64,000 nt of DNA from Nonlabens sp. (GCA_020630715.1 JAHDIQ010000004.1:239868-303867), one strand, 5' to 3'; numbered from the stretch's first letter, positions 8,843 through 18,046 are shown. The notes: a model not told the origin generated them from the sequence alone. Numbers and translations: made by a program.

Positions 8843-8880
8843 GCTTTACTTTGACGATGCTCAGTAACCATCGCGAAAGC
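8843..8880. repeat. Interrupted palindrome (GCTTT + 24 nt + CGCGAAAGC)
   Basis: The two arms of the 14-bp palindrome are separated by 24 nt that include GCTCAGT. The same architecture and insert length occur at 34002-34039. The right arm ends immediately before the stop codon of the hybrid kinase gene. Confidence 0.65.
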
Positions 8881-11070
8881 TTAATCCTTGATATAACTAA
8901 TCAAATTAACGGCTACAGTTCTTTTGAAATCTACGATATCGTAGGGTTTTATGATGTATCCGTTCATACCACATTCCACAGATTGTAGTCTCACATCATC
9001 TGCCTCAACAGCGGTAAGTGCTAGGATGGGCATCTCATATCCTAAAGTTCTTATTTGTTTTGTAGCCTCAAAACCATTTAGAATAGGCATGTTTACATCC
9101 ATTAATATAAGGTCAAAATTATTTTTTTGAACTATTTGAACAGCTTCTTCACCATCGCTTGCAATGGTACAATTGACTTTCAATTTATCCAGAATTTTAC
9201 TAGTAACTACCTGATTGATTCTGTTATCATCTACGACAAGGATGTTTTTTCCATAAAAGGTTTTATCATCTAGAAGGTGTGGTAATTCACTAGTCTGTGC
9301 TTCTGTTTCATTTGTATGTTCAAATGGGAATTTAAAACTAAATGTTGATCCTTTTCCTACTTCACTGGTTAGGTTGATTTCTGAGTTTAACAAGTTTAGT
9401 AGTTTAGTAACGATCGTTAAGCCTAGACCAGTTCCATAATAGGCGTTTGCATCTTTAAGTTGTGCAAATTCTGCAAAAATCTCTTTTTGTTTATTTTCTG
9501 GGATTCCTGGTCCATTATCAATAATTGCAAATTCTAATACATCGTTATTAGTAGATGAAGCTAGTTTAATATCAATCGTAATCGTTCCGTTTTCTGTGAA
9601 TTTTGTAGCATTTCCTATAAGGTTCATTAAAACCTGTTTCAGTATCATAGAATTGCCCTTGAAAACGGTAGGAACGTCATCTTTAATATTAATAAAAAAA
9701 TGATTCTTATTTTGATTTTTTGAATATTCAAAAGTGGCAAGTAAAGAGTTAGTCAATGCTTTAATATTGATCAAACTAGATTCTAAAGGTATTTTTTTAG
9801 CGTCAATTTTACCTAGTTGCAGTACATCGTTAACTAAAGCTAAAAGATAGTCTGCACTAAATTTAAGAGTCTTGAGATTTTCTTTGTTTTTATTAGGGAT
9901 TTCAGGATCATCTAGTAATAACGCACTCATACCTATCACACCATATAGTGGTGTTCTCAATTCATGGCTTACGGTATTAAAAAAATCTGATTTACTAGCA
10001 GCTAGTCGTTCAGATTCTTCTTTTGCCTCTAGATGTTCTCTATTCTTTGCTTCTAACTTTTTAATTAATTTTTTCCTGTTTTTAAACCCAACGAATAGGA
10101 ATCCTATAACCAGAAAACTAAGAGCACTTATAATGATTAGAAAAGTATTGATTTTACTATTACTTGCTAATAGTTCCTTCTGAAGTTGATTGTTTCTTTC
10201 GTTTACGGCAGCCTCTTTTTTATACTGTTCTACTTCAAACGTTGCGGCTATTTTTTGAATTTCTTCTGTATGAACATTGCGTAAATTCTTTTGATAAAGA
10301 TCAGAGGCCTGATCTAAAGTTTCGTAAGCTTTTTTAAATTCACCTTTACCAAAATAGATTTCAGCCTTTAAGTAAAGATTTTTTTCTTTGTCAGAAGGAT
10401 TTTGATTTTCAGTATTTAAAGTTTCTGCCTTTTTGAGATATGTTTCTGCATTGCTGTAATCTTTTTGAGATAAATAATACATCGCACACTGGCTGTAATA
10501 AAAGCCCAGATCTTCTGGTAGAAATTTTTCAATAAATGGCTTACTTTTATCTATGTAGATTCTAACCAAATCAAATTTTTCGTATTTGATACAAGACTCG
10601 GTTATATTTAGATAGATGTAACCTAGACCTATAGAATCTTTTTCTTCCTTATAAATTTTAATCGCTTTGTTGTATTCGTTTAGTGTTTTTTTAAACGGTT
10701 GCTTCGTATTCTCGTAAATTGATGCTAACACTGCATAAGTTTCTGCTAGTTCAATTTTATTAGTAGCACTTTTAGCATATTCAATTGATTTTTCAATAGC
10801 GATTCTTGCTTGTAAAGTATCCTGAGAAACTAAAAAATCATAGGCCAGAAATCTGTAACCTATTTGTAGACTAGCGCTGTCTTTAATCGATTCTGCAAGG
10901 CGCAATATTTCCTGATTTAAAGCCTGAGATTCTGCATATTTACTGCTGTTATAAGCTTTTGTAGATTCTTCTATCTTATCGTTTATTTCTTGTTTTAAGG
11001 CAATGGTATCTAGTTGCGCATGTGCAAAACTGATTGTAAACAGAAGGATGAAAAAATTTAATTGCTTCAT
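8881..11070 (-). CDS. Hybrid histidine kinase/response regulator with TPR sensor
   Basis: 729 residues. Signal peptide 1-18; tetratricopeptide-type helical repeats ~25-290; one membrane helix ~308-328; coiled-coil linker ~333-360; HisKA with phospho-acceptor H369 (TVSHELRTPLYG); HATPase with N-box NLIGNATKF, G1 DNGPGIP and G2 GTGLGL. A C-terminal receiver domain (605-725) has D658 (LILMDVNMP) and K708. The sensor therefore faces the periplasm and the phosphorelay ends in a receiver without an output domain, so an unseen partner must carry the signal. Single gene with an interrupted palindrome at its 3' end. Confidence 0.9.
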   Translation of the reverse strand: MKQLNFFILLFTISFAHAQLDTIALKQEINDKIEESTKAYNSSKYAESQALNQEILRLAESIKDSASLQIGYRFLAYDFLVSQDTLQARIAIEKSIEYAKSATNKIELAETYAVLASIYENTKQPFKKTLNEYNKAIKIYKEEKDSIGLGYIYLNITESCIKYEKFDLVRIYIDKSKPFIEKFLPEDLGFYYSQCAMYYLSQKDYSNAETYLKKAETLNTENQNPSDKEKNLYLKAEIYFGKGEFKKAYETLDQASDLYQKNLRNVHTEEIQKIAATFEVEQYKKEAAVNERNNQLQKELLASNSKINTFLIIISALSFLVIGFLFVGFKNRKKLIKKLEAKNREHLEAKEESERLAASKSDFFNTVSHELRTPLYGVIGMSALLLDDPEIPNKNKENLKTLKFSADYLLALVNDVLQLGKIDAKKIPLESSLINIKALTNSLLATFEYSKNQNKNHFFINIKDDVPTVFKGNSMILKQVLMNLIGNATKFTENGTITIDIKLASSTNNDVLEFAIIDNGPGIPENKQKEIFAEFAQLKDANAYYGTGLGLTIVTKLLNLLNSEINLTSEVGKGSTFSFKFPFEHTNETEAQTSELPHLLDDKTFYGKNILVVDDNRINQVVTSKILDKLKVNCTIASDGEEAVQIVQKNNFDLILMDVNMPILNGFEATKQIRTLGYEMPILALTAVEADDVRLQSVECGMNGYIIKPYDIVDFKRTVAVNLISYIKD

Positions 11071-11170
11071 TTATGTTCTAATAAAGCAAGAAAATAGTAG
11101 ATAATTATGGAAGTACAAGGAATTTGAGATTCATTTTAGATGAAATACACTATGTAAGTTTTAGAATTAC

Positions 11171-11184
11171 GCTTTCGCGAAAGC
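11171..11184. repeat. Palindrome GCTTTCGCGAAAGC, intergenic copy
   Basis: Exact copy in the divergent spacer between the hybrid kinase and the PhnA-type gene. Confidence 0.9.
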
Positions 11185-11268
11185 ATAATCCTCACAATAT
11201 GTTAAATTAATATTAGAGAAGTGATCTGCATTTGATACTTTTGGCTCATAATTAGTAAAACAAAACCA

Positions 11269-11850
11269 TTGAAAGAGTTATTAGAGCGTGCACAGCATCA
11301 ATGTGAATTATGTACGGCGTCAGATTCATTAGAATTAAAAGTAAACCTGAGTACTTATCAGGTTCCAGATTCTCCTCGTAACATTAAGGATACTGCTATT
11401 ATAGTATGTGCTAATTGTAAAAACCAGCTAGAGAATGAAGATGCTATAGATCCTAATCACTGGCGCTGTTTAAATGATTCTATGTGGAGTACCGTGCCAG
11501 CAGTACAAGTAGTCGTTTATAGAATGTTAGATCATTTAAAACCACACGGCTGGTCTGTAGATTTACTGGATATGATGTATTTAGAAGATGACACCAGACA
11601 ATGGGCAGAAGATGGTATACATCGCGGTCCTAAAATTATACATAAGGATGTTAACGGTAATATTTTACAACAAGGCGATAGCATCGTTTTAATTAAAGAT
11701 CTAGATGTAAAAGGAGCTAATTTTATTGCAAAACGTGGTACGCCAGTGCGCAACATTAATCTAGTTCACGATAATGCAAATCAAATAGAAGGTCGCGTGG
11801 GCGATCAACATATCGTGATCTTAACGCAGTACGTTAAAAAGACTTCTTAG
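11269..11850 (+). CDS. PhnA-domain (YjdM-like) zinc-ribbon protein
   Basis: 193 residues. The N-terminal zinc ribbon has two CxxC pairs (CELC and CANC), followed by ANHWRCLND-type text (DPNHWRCLNDSMWS) and a C-terminal PhnA domain with GDSIVLIKDLDVKG and IVILTQYVKK. The family was named from the phosphonate locus, but its role is not established. The start is TTG at 11269 (KELLERAQHQCELC); no ATG is in frame upstream. The stop overlaps the convergent DoxX-like gene. Confidence 0.75.
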   Translation: MKELLERAQHQCELCTASDSLELKVNLSTYQVPDSPRNIKDTAIIVCANCKNQLENEDAIDPNHWRCLNDSMWSTVPAVQVVVYRMLDHLKPHGWSVDLLDMMYLEDDTRQWAEDGIHRGPKIIHKDVNGNILQQGDSIVLIKDLDVKGANFIAKRGTPVRNINLVHDNANQIEGRVGDQHIVILTQYVKKTS

Positions 11851-12218
11851 TTTTTACTACGTAGCGACCATGCCCAGTAAATAAGCAATGGATGAATAAT
11901 AATTAATCGCAACCAGCCTATCCATGCAGGAATGCATAACTCACCAGCACAACTGCCTATTTGTAAGAAGTATACGTGAGCTGGGATAAAAGCGATCAAC
12001 ATTAATATCGTGCCGTAAACTGCATAGTTGCGTAATGGTCTGAACCAGATAGTTATGGCTATCAGTAATTCGGCTATTCCTGCTAGGTAGTTTAGTAAAA
12101 CAGCATCATCTAAATAGTCTGGAATGACTTGTAAGTAAATATCCGGATTTATGAAATGCATGGTTCCTGCTATCCCATAGAAAATAGAAAAAAGTATGAG
12201 TGACCACTGTTTTTTCAT
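11847..12218 (-). CDS. DoxX-like membrane protein
   Basis: 123 residues with four predicted helices. The text GIAGTMHFINPDIYLQVIP and AGIAELLIAITIWFRP is characteristic of DoxX-like integral membrane proteins. Overlaps the upstream co-directional gene by 4 nt (ATGA) and the convergent PhnA-type gene at the stop. Function unknown. Confidence 0.75.
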   Translation of the reverse strand: MKKQWSLILFSIFYGIAGTMHFINPDIYLQVIPDYLDDAVLLNYLAGIAELLIAITIWFRPLRNYAVYGTILMLIAFIPAHVYFLQIGSCAGELCIPAWIGWLRLIIIHPLLIYWAWSLRSKN

Positions 12219-12598
12219 GATAGTTTCCAGTTGTATTCTTGATGTACTTTTTTAAGAATTAAGAAAAAAGGAATCCACCAGATAAAATCATTTGTGATTA
12301 AGGTGTAGATAAATTCAAAAGGCACCACATCTTGTAGATAATTAAATATAAAACCTAAAGGTCCAAAAATCTTTCCTAAAAACCCTACGGCAACAATAGG
12401 CCAGTGGCGCATCGGGTTATAACTAGCCCACCAGTAACCTAGACCATAAACACCTATCACCATTCCCATTCCTTGCCATACCATAGGATGATTTAAAGGT
12501 TCCATACCTACTAATTCAAAAAAATGATTAGGAAATAACACGACCCATGCGCCCCAAAGTATATTATAGATTCCAGCAAGTTGTAAGGTTAATTTCAT
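12215..12598 (-). CDS. Conserved four-helix membrane protein
   Basis: 127 residues with helices near 5-25, 40-58, 68-88 and 100-118. Recognisable stretches are YNILWGAWVVLFPNHFFEL and GMVIGVYGLGYWWAS. I do not know a named family. Co-translated with the DoxX-like gene through an ATGA overlap, which suggests a shared membrane function. Confidence 0.6.
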   Translation of the reverse strand: MKLTLQLAGIYNILWGAWVVLFPNHFFELVGMEPLNHPMVWQGMGMVIGVYGLGYWWASYNPMRHWPIVAVGFLGKIFGPLGFIFNYLQDVVPFEFIYTLITNDFIWWIPFFLILKKVHQEYNWKLS

Positions 12599-12700
12599 AA
12601 TTAGGTTAACTTAATCAATGATTTATAATTCAACAAAACAATATTACTCTACAAAAGGATATAAGTGCGATAAACAAAACATAAAACTCTACTTGTTTTG

Positions 12701-12708
12701 TATTTTTG
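12701..12708 (+). promoter_or_regulatory. -7 promoter element TATTTTTG, almost touching the start codon
   Basis: Match to TAnnTTTG that ends 4 nt before the ATG at 12713. Transcription would therefore begin at or within a base or two of the start codon (leaderless mRNA). Confidence 0.4.
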
Positions 12709-12712
12709 AATT

Positions 12713-12916
12713 ATGAATCATCCAGAAAAAATGCCACTAAAACGCAGGATCCTTTTAGGGATTTTCTCAGGACTGGTATATGCTAGTTTAATGGCGTTAT
12801 TTGATCATTTTAGTGAATTGCCATTTAATTATATCAAGTTTATAGTTAGTGTTGTTTTATTTGGCGGTTTTATGGCGATCGCTCATCGATGGATTGTTCC
12901 TAAGTCAAAGAAGTAA
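12713..12916 (+). CDS. Small two-helix membrane protein, paralogue 1 of 3
   Basis: 67 residues. A short polar start with MPLKRRILLGIF, then two helices (~14-31 and ~40-56) and a basic tail (IVPKSKK). It shares the layout and the N-terminal (A/M)P(L/I)K-R-(L/I) motif with the next two genes, so these look like tandem duplicates. Function unknown. First gene of a four-gene rightward run with 4-nt gaps. Confidence 0.6.
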   Translation: MNHPEKMPLKRRILLGIFSGLVYASLMALFDHFSELPFNYIKFIVSVVLFGGFMAIAHRWIVPKSKK

Positions 12917-12920
12917 TCGT

Positions 12921-13130
12921 ATGAAAATGTTTGATTTTAAAAAGGCACCTATTAAGTTGCGACTTATCACCGCAATCCTATGTGGTTTTTTTGTTAGTCT
13001 GTTTTCGTATTTATTTAATCTTCTATTAGATGATTCGAGTCTAGGTATGGATTACTATGCATTCTTTTTTGTTAGTATGTCCATACTTTGGTTTTTTGTG
13101 ATGCCTTATACGCTAAAGGAAAAAAAGTAA
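12921..13130 (+). CDS. Small two-helix membrane protein, paralogue 2 of 3
   Basis: 69 residues from ATG 12921, 4 nt after the previous stop. APIKLRLITAIL is followed by two helices (~17-34 and ~45-61) and a lysine-rich tail (TLKEKK). The open frame continues upstream to 12849, but that part overlaps paralogue 1 in another frame and is not coding. Confidence 0.6.
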   Translation: MKMFDFKKAPIKLRLITAILCGFFVSLFSYLFNLLLDDSSLGMDYYAFFFVSMSILWFFVMPYTLKEKK

Positions 13131-13134
13131 TTCT

Positions 13135-13344
13135 ATGTTTGCAAATGATACAAATCGAGCACCTTTAAAGACCAGAATATTATTTTCTGCTTTAACCACA
13201 TTTTTTGTGATTTTAATAGATCAGGCTTATGACTATTATGGTGGTAAATTTGATCCAGACTGGACTGATATAATGGTATATGCTTTCATAATGTTCACAG
13301 TCCAACTCATCGTATCCTACTTCTTTTTAAAAACTAAAAAATAA
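13135..13344 (+). CDS. Small two-helix membrane protein, paralogue 3 of 3
   Basis: 69 residues, 4 nt after paralogue 2. APLKTRILFSAL begins the first helix; an acidic loop (GGKFDPDWTD) separates the two helices, and the tail is FLKTKK. Layout as in its two neighbours, with much lower identity in the loops. Confidence 0.6.
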   Translation: MFANDTNRAPLKTRILFSALTTFFVILIDQAYDYYGGKFDPDWTDIMVYAFIMFTVQLIVSYFFLKTKK

Positions 13345-13347
13345 ACC

Positions 13348-13830
13348 ATGCACGCAAATTTTAAAGACCTACCAGCAGATTCTAAAGTATGGATCTATCA
13401 GGCAAATAGACCATTTACTACAGATGAACTTAATGAGCTAAAACCACAAATGGATAACTTCCTACAGCAATGGACTGCACATGGTAAAGACCTAAAAGCT
13501 GGCGTGGAATATCCTTATAATCGTTTTATAGTCATAGGATTAGATCAAAGCGTCGCTGGTGCTACTGGTTGTTCTATAGATGCTAGTGTGCGTTTTATCC
13601 AGTCTATTGAAAAAGCATTTAGAATAGATTTAATGGATAAGATGAACGTCACTTTTAAGAATGGGCAATACGTGGCGCATAAAGAATTAAAGGATTTTAA
13701 AAAGATGTGTAAGGACAGATCCGTGTCGCCTAAAACCATTGTTTTTAATAATCTAGTCACCACTGTAGGAGAATATCGCGACCACTGGGAAGTTCCTGCT
13801 TCAGAGAGCTGGCACAGTCGTTTTTTCTAG
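13348..13830 (+). CDS. Conserved Bacteroidota protein of unknown function
   Basis: 160 residues, soluble, no signal peptide. It starts MHANFKDLPADSKVWIYQAN and includes FIVIGLDQSVAGATGCSIDAS. Homologues are frequent in Flavobacteriia and are often labelled 'ABC transporter ATPase', but no Walker A, Walker B or signature motif is present, so that label should not be carried over. It follows the three mini-proteins after 3 nt and is presumably in their operon. Confidence 0.65.
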   Translation: MHANFKDLPADSKVWIYQANRPFTTDELNELKPQMDNFLQQWTAHGKDLKAGVEYPYNRFIVIGLDQSVAGATGCSIDASVRFIQSIEKAFRIDLMDKMNVTFKNGQYVAHKELKDFKKMCKDRSVSPKTIVFNNLVTTVGEYRDHWEVPASESWHSRFF

Positions 13831-13930
13831 TTGATAACCTCGTTTAAAAATAGGTAGATATTTAAATGATATCTCACTTTTGCATACCGTAATTTCAATA
13901 TCTTTCCATTTAGGAATGATTATTGGCTTT

Positions 13931-16891
13931 ATGATTAGAAACAGGCTTCTCCTTATGATGTATAGAATATTTATTGCGTTGATGTTGATGAATTTCGCTT
14001 TCGCAAAAGCGCAGTCCACACCAGCATCACAATCACCTAAAGATCCACTACTTACCACAGATATAGATGCCCAATCCCAATGGGTAGACAGCGTATACAA
14101 CAGCTTAAGTGATCGCGAGAAAGTAGGTCAATTATTCATGGTAGATCTTTTTTCTAACAAAGAAAAAGCACACGTAGATCGAGTAAGAACGCTGGTAAAA
14201 GATCAAAAAATAGGTGGAATCATCTTTTCAAAAGGTGGTCCATTACAACAAGCACATCTTACTAATGAATTACAAGCCAGTGCAAAAACACCATTGATGA
14301 TCGCTATGGATGCAGAATGGGGCTTGAGCATGAGGCTGGATAGCACCTATGCATTTCCATGGAATATGACCTTAGGCGCATCACAACAACACCGCAGTAG
14401 TTATGAAGTAGGCCAGCGTATAGGTCGTCACTGTAAACGACTAGGCGTTCATATCAACTTTGCACCAGATGTAGATATTAATACAAATCCAGATAATCCT
14501 ATTATCGGGAATAGAAGTTTTGGCGAGGATATGTTTAATGTCACCGCAAAATCAGAAGCCTTTATGAAAGGAATGCAAAGCACAGGAACACTTGCCTGTG
14601 CAAAACATTTCCCAGGTCATGGCGATACAGATCAAGACAGTCATAAGACCTTACCTACGGTAGATTTTAGCGCACAGCGCATTGATAGTGTAGAGTTATT
14701 TCCTTACAAAAAGTTATTTAAAGAAGGAATGGCTAGTGTCATGGTAGCTCATTTAAACATTCCTAGTCTAGAACCACGTCCTGGATATCCTACTAGTATT
14801 AGTGAAAAAGTAGTGACAGATCTTCTTAAAGAACGCATGGGCTTTAAAGGATTGATCTTTACAGATGCCCTGAATATGAAAGGCGCGTCTAACTTTAGTG
14901 AGCCTGGTGATATTGACTTACAAGCATTTAAGGCTGGTAATGATGTGTTGCTCATTTCAGAAAATGTACCTAAAGCCATTGATAAAATAATGGAAGCATG
15001 GGAAGCTGGTGATCTTACAGATGAACGCATCGCGCACAGTGTAAAAAAGATCTTGAAGTCAAAGTATGCCGTAGGATTAAATAACTACCAGCCTATAAGC
15101 ACCTATAACTTAATTAACGACCTGAATACAGAGCGTGATGAGGTAGTTTATGAAAAAGCCATAAGCAGTGCGATTGCCGTATTGAAAAATGAAGATATTC
15201 TACCTATCCAGAATCTAGAGATTAAGAAAATAGCTTATGTAGAATTAGGAGATGACAGCGGTGATGTTTTCTTAAAAGAATTAAATAAATACACAAAGGT
15301 TACTAAGGTGTCTGGTAAAAGCCTAGACCTTTTATTAAAACAACTAGAACCTTACAATACCGTAATAGTAGGATTGCATCGTAGTAATGCATCACCATGG
15401 AAAGGATATCAGATAAAGGATCAGCAATTGACCTGGTTGTATGAAATTGCCCGTAAGCATGATGTGATTTTTGATGCCTTCGTAAGACCGTATATGTTAT
15501 CCCAGCTCAAGACCGTTGAGAATTTTGAAGGAATTGTGATGAGCTATCAAAACAGTGACTGGAGCCAGAAGGTGAGTGCTCAAATCATTTTTGGTGCCCG
15601 TGAGGCTAGTGGTAGACTACCTGTAACCGCTGGTGAATTCTTTCCTGTAAATTCAGGAATGGATACTAAAGACTTAAAACGCTTACAATATGGCGCCACA
15701 CCTACCAGTGTAGGAATGAATCCTTATTACCTTAAAAAGATAGATAGTGTCGCTAGACATACGATTAGAAATAGTGGTGCGCCAGGAATGCAAATTTTAG
15801 TAGCGCGTAAAGGAAAGGTGATTTATAATAAGAATTTTGGTCATCATACCTATTCAAAGAAAAATCCCGTAGATGAATATGATGTGTATGACATCGCTTC
15901 ATTAACAAAGATTATGGGAACGCTACCACTGGTGATGGAATTAGAAGAACAAGGTGTTATAGATCTAGATGATACCTTAGGAACTTTATTACCAGAATTA
16001 AGAAATAGTAATAAAAAAGATGTGACTGTAAAAAAAATGCTGTCACACTATGCACAATTACCAGCATGGATACCTTTTTACATAAGAACTTTAGATTCTG
16101 TTACAAATAATCCATTACCGCAATATTATAAATCAACTAGATCTATCGGTTATAATGTGGAAGTTGCCAAAAACTTTTATGGTAATAACATTCTAAATGA
16201 CACCATTTTTAATAGGATAAAAGACAGCGATTTAAGAGAACGCAAAGGTTATAAGTATAGCGACTTACCTTATTACTTATTGAAGCGCTATTTAGAAAAT
16301 CGTTATGACAAGACTTTACATGAATTGACATCAAATCATTTCTATAAATCTATGGGAATGAATTATATGGGATATTTACCTTTACAGCGCTTTCCTAAAA
16401 GTCAAATCGCACCTACAGAAAATGATCAGCTTTTTAGAAATCAATTAGTTCATGGATATGTACATGATCAAGGCGCCGCTATTCAAGGTGGAATAGGTGG
16501 ACACGCAGGATTATTTAGCAATGCAAATGATGTTGCAAAAATGATGCAAATGTATTTACAAGACGGCTATTATGGTGGTAAGCAGTATTTACAGCCAGAA
16601 ACCATTATGAAATTTAATACTTGCTACTATTGTGAAGATGAGGTGCGTCGCGGTGTAGGTTTTGATAAACCACAACTAGATGAGGTAGGACCTACCTGTG
16701 GTTGCGTGAGTATGACCAGTTTTGGTCATAGTGGTTTTACAGGAGCATATACTTGGGCAGATCCAGAATCAGAAATCGTTTATGTATTTCTATCTAATAG
16801 AGTTTATCCAGATGCAGGAAACCGCTTTTTGCTTTCAGAAAATATTAGAACTAATATTCAGCAAATTATTTATGATGCTATTATTGATTAA
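13931..16891 (+). CDS. Periplasmic GH3 glycosidase fused to a serine beta-lactamase-type domain
   Basis: 986 residues from ATG 13931; ATGs at 13955/13958 are equally possible. The signal peptide ends FAFA-KAQ. The N-terminal half is a glycoside hydrolase family 3 domain of the NagZ type: KHFPGHGDTDQDSH near residue 225 and the nucleophile region FTDALNMKGA. A GH3 C-terminal region follows. The C-terminal ~380 residues are a class C beta-lactamase/esterase-like serine hydrolase with S657-L-T-K660. Such fusions are known in Bacteroidota and fit peptidoglycan turnover. A one-base variant of the 14-bp palindrome codes the end of the signal peptide. Confidence 0.85.
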   Translation: MIRNRLLLMMYRIFIALMLMNFAFAKAQSTPASQSPKDPLLTTDIDAQSQWVDSVYNSLSDREKVGQLFMVDLFSNKEKAHVDRVRTLVKDQKIGGIIFSKGGPLQQAHLTNELQASAKTPLMIAMDAEWGLSMRLDSTYAFPWNMTLGASQQHRSSYEVGQRIGRHCKRLGVHINFAPDVDINTNPDNPIIGNRSFGEDMFNVTAKSEAFMKGMQSTGTLACAKHFPGHGDTDQDSHKTLPTVDFSAQRIDSVELFPYKKLFKEGMASVMVAHLNIPSLEPRPGYPTSISEKVVTDLLKERMGFKGLIFTDALNMKGASNFSEPGDIDLQAFKAGNDVLLISENVPKAIDKIMEAWEAGDLTDERIAHSVKKILKSKYAVGLNNYQPISTYNLINDLNTERDEVVYEKAISSAIAVLKNEDILPIQNLEIKKIAYVELGDDSGDVFLKELNKYTKVTKVSGKSLDLLLKQLEPYNTVIVGLHRSNASPWKGYQIKDQQLTWLYEIARKHDVIFDAFVRPYMLSQLKTVENFEGIVMSYQNSDWSQKVSAQIIFGAREASGRLPVTAGEFFPVNSGMDTKDLKRLQYGATPTSVGMNPYYLKKIDSVARHTIRNSGAPGMQILVARKGKVIYNKNFGHHTYSKKNPVDEYDVYDIASLTKIMGTLPLVMELEEQGVIDLDDTLGTLLPELRNSNKKDVTVKKMLSHYAQLPAWIPFYIRTLDSVTNNPLPQYYKSTRSIGYNVEVAKNFYGNNILNDTIFNRIKDSDLRERKGYKYSDLPYYLLKRYLENRYDKTLHELTSNHFYKSMGMNYMGYLPLQRFPKSQIAPTENDQLFRNQLVHGYVHDQGAAIQGGIGGHAGLFSNANDVAKMMQMYLQDGYYGGKQYLQPETIMKFNTCYYCEDEVRRGVGFDKPQLDEVGPTCGCVSMTSFGHSGFTGAYTWADPESEIVYVFLSNRVYPDAGNRFLLSENIRTNIQQIIYDAIID
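13997..14010. repeat. Palindrome variant GCTTTCGCAAAAGC in a signal peptide (AFAKA)
   Basis: One mismatch to the 14-bp palindrome. Read in frame as AFAKA at the signal-peptide cleavage region of the GH3 fusion protein. Confidence 0.75.
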
Positions 16892-16909
16892 TCCATTCAA
16901 AACTATTTC

Positions 16910-18046
16910 ATGAAAGTAGCCATTGTATGTTATCCCACTTTTGGTGGTAGTGGAGTAGTAGCGACCATACTAGGTATGGAACTAGCCCAGCGCGGTCACG
17001 AGATTCATTTTGTGACCTATAAACAACCAGTACGCCTAGAATTACTCGCAAAGAACATCTTCTTTCATGAGGTGAATGTTGAAGAATATCCTTTATTCCA
17101 TTATCAGCCTTATGATCTTGCATTATCTAGTAAACTAGTAAATGTGGTACAAGAATGTGGAATAGAGTTGCTTCACGTACATTATGCCATACCACACGCT
17201 TATGCTGGATATATGGCGCAACAAATGCTAAAAGATAAAGGAATTACTTTACCTATGGTAACTACTTTACATGGTACTGATATTACACTAGTAGGAAATC
17301 ATCCGGTATATAAACCTAGTGTTACTTTTAGTATTAATAACAGTGATGTGGTCACATCAGTAAGTGATAGTTTAAAACAGGATACGCTTCAGTTATTTGA
17401 TATTCATAAACACATTGATGTGGTTCCTAATTTTATTGATATGTCCCAATATCAAAAAGAATTTAAGGATTGCGATCGTTCTGTAATGGCATTTCCTCAG
17501 GAACGCATCATCACACATTTAAGTAATATGCGCCCTGTAAAACGTATTATGGATGTGGTAAAGGTTTTTGAAAAGGTTCAGAAAAAAATACCAGCTATTT
17601 TACTGATGGTAGGTGATGGACCAGAACGATCTGCTGCAGAGGAATATGCCAAATCTAAAAACCTACAACTCAAGATTAAATGGGTAGGTAATAGTACAGA
17701 GATCGATCGCATTCTATGTTTTACAGATTTGTTTTTATTACCTTCAGAAAAGGAAAGCTTTGGTCTTGCAGCACTAGAAGCGATGGCTAATCGCACACCA
17801 GTCATTTCTTCAAATACAGGTGGATTACCAGAAGTTAATGATGATGGCATCACAGGATATACCTTAAACGTAGGAGATGTAGATGGAATGGCCCAGAAAG
17901 CAATTCATATCTTAGAGGACGATGATCGTTTACAAGGTTTTAAGAATAACGCTTTCGCGAAAGCAAAACAATTTGACATTCAATTAATAATACCACAATA
18001 TGAGAAATTATATGAATCAGTGCTCAAGACTGCTTCTCGCAGTTAG
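16910..18046 (+). CDS. bshA: N-acetyl-alpha-D-glucosaminyl L-malate synthase
   Basis: 378 residues, GT4 glycosyltransferase that joins GlcNAc to L-malate in the first step of bacillithiol synthesis. Diagnostic text is CYPTFGGSGVVATILGMELA at the N-terminus, HVHYAIPHAYAGYMA, TTLHGTDITLVG, and the nucleotide-sugar site with E-x7-E in EKESFGLAALEAMA. The palindrome is inserted near the C-terminus and read as AFAKA (NNAFAKAKQF). bshB and bshC are not in the window. The end overlaps the next gene by 47 nt. Confidence 0.92.
   Translation: MKVAIVCYPTFGGSGVVATILGMELAQRGHEIHFVTYKQPVRLELLAKNIFFHEVNVEEYPLFHYQPYDLALSSKLVNVVQECGIELLHVHYAIPHAYAGYMAQQMLKDKGITLPMVTTLHGTDITLVGNHPVYKPSVTFSINNSDVVTSVSDSLKQDTLQLFDIHKHIDVVPNFIDMSQYQKEFKDCDRSVMAFPQERIITHLSNMRPVKRIMDVVKVFEKVQKKIPAILLMVGDGPERSAAEEYAKSKNLQLKIKWVGNSTEIDRILCFTDLFLLPSEKESFGLAALEAMANRTPVISSNTGGLPEVNDDGITGYTLNVGDVDGMAQKAIHILEDDDRLQGFKNNAFAKAKQFDIQLIIPQYEKLYESVLKTASRS
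17951..17964. repeat. Palindrome GCTTTCGCGAAAGC, in-frame copy (AFAKA)
   Basis: Exact copy in the 3' part of bshA, read as AFAKA. Confidence 0.9.

Noticed and set aside
13348..13830. ABC transporter ATPase label commonly attached to this protein
   Set aside because: No Walker A, signature or Walker B motif is present in its 160 residues.
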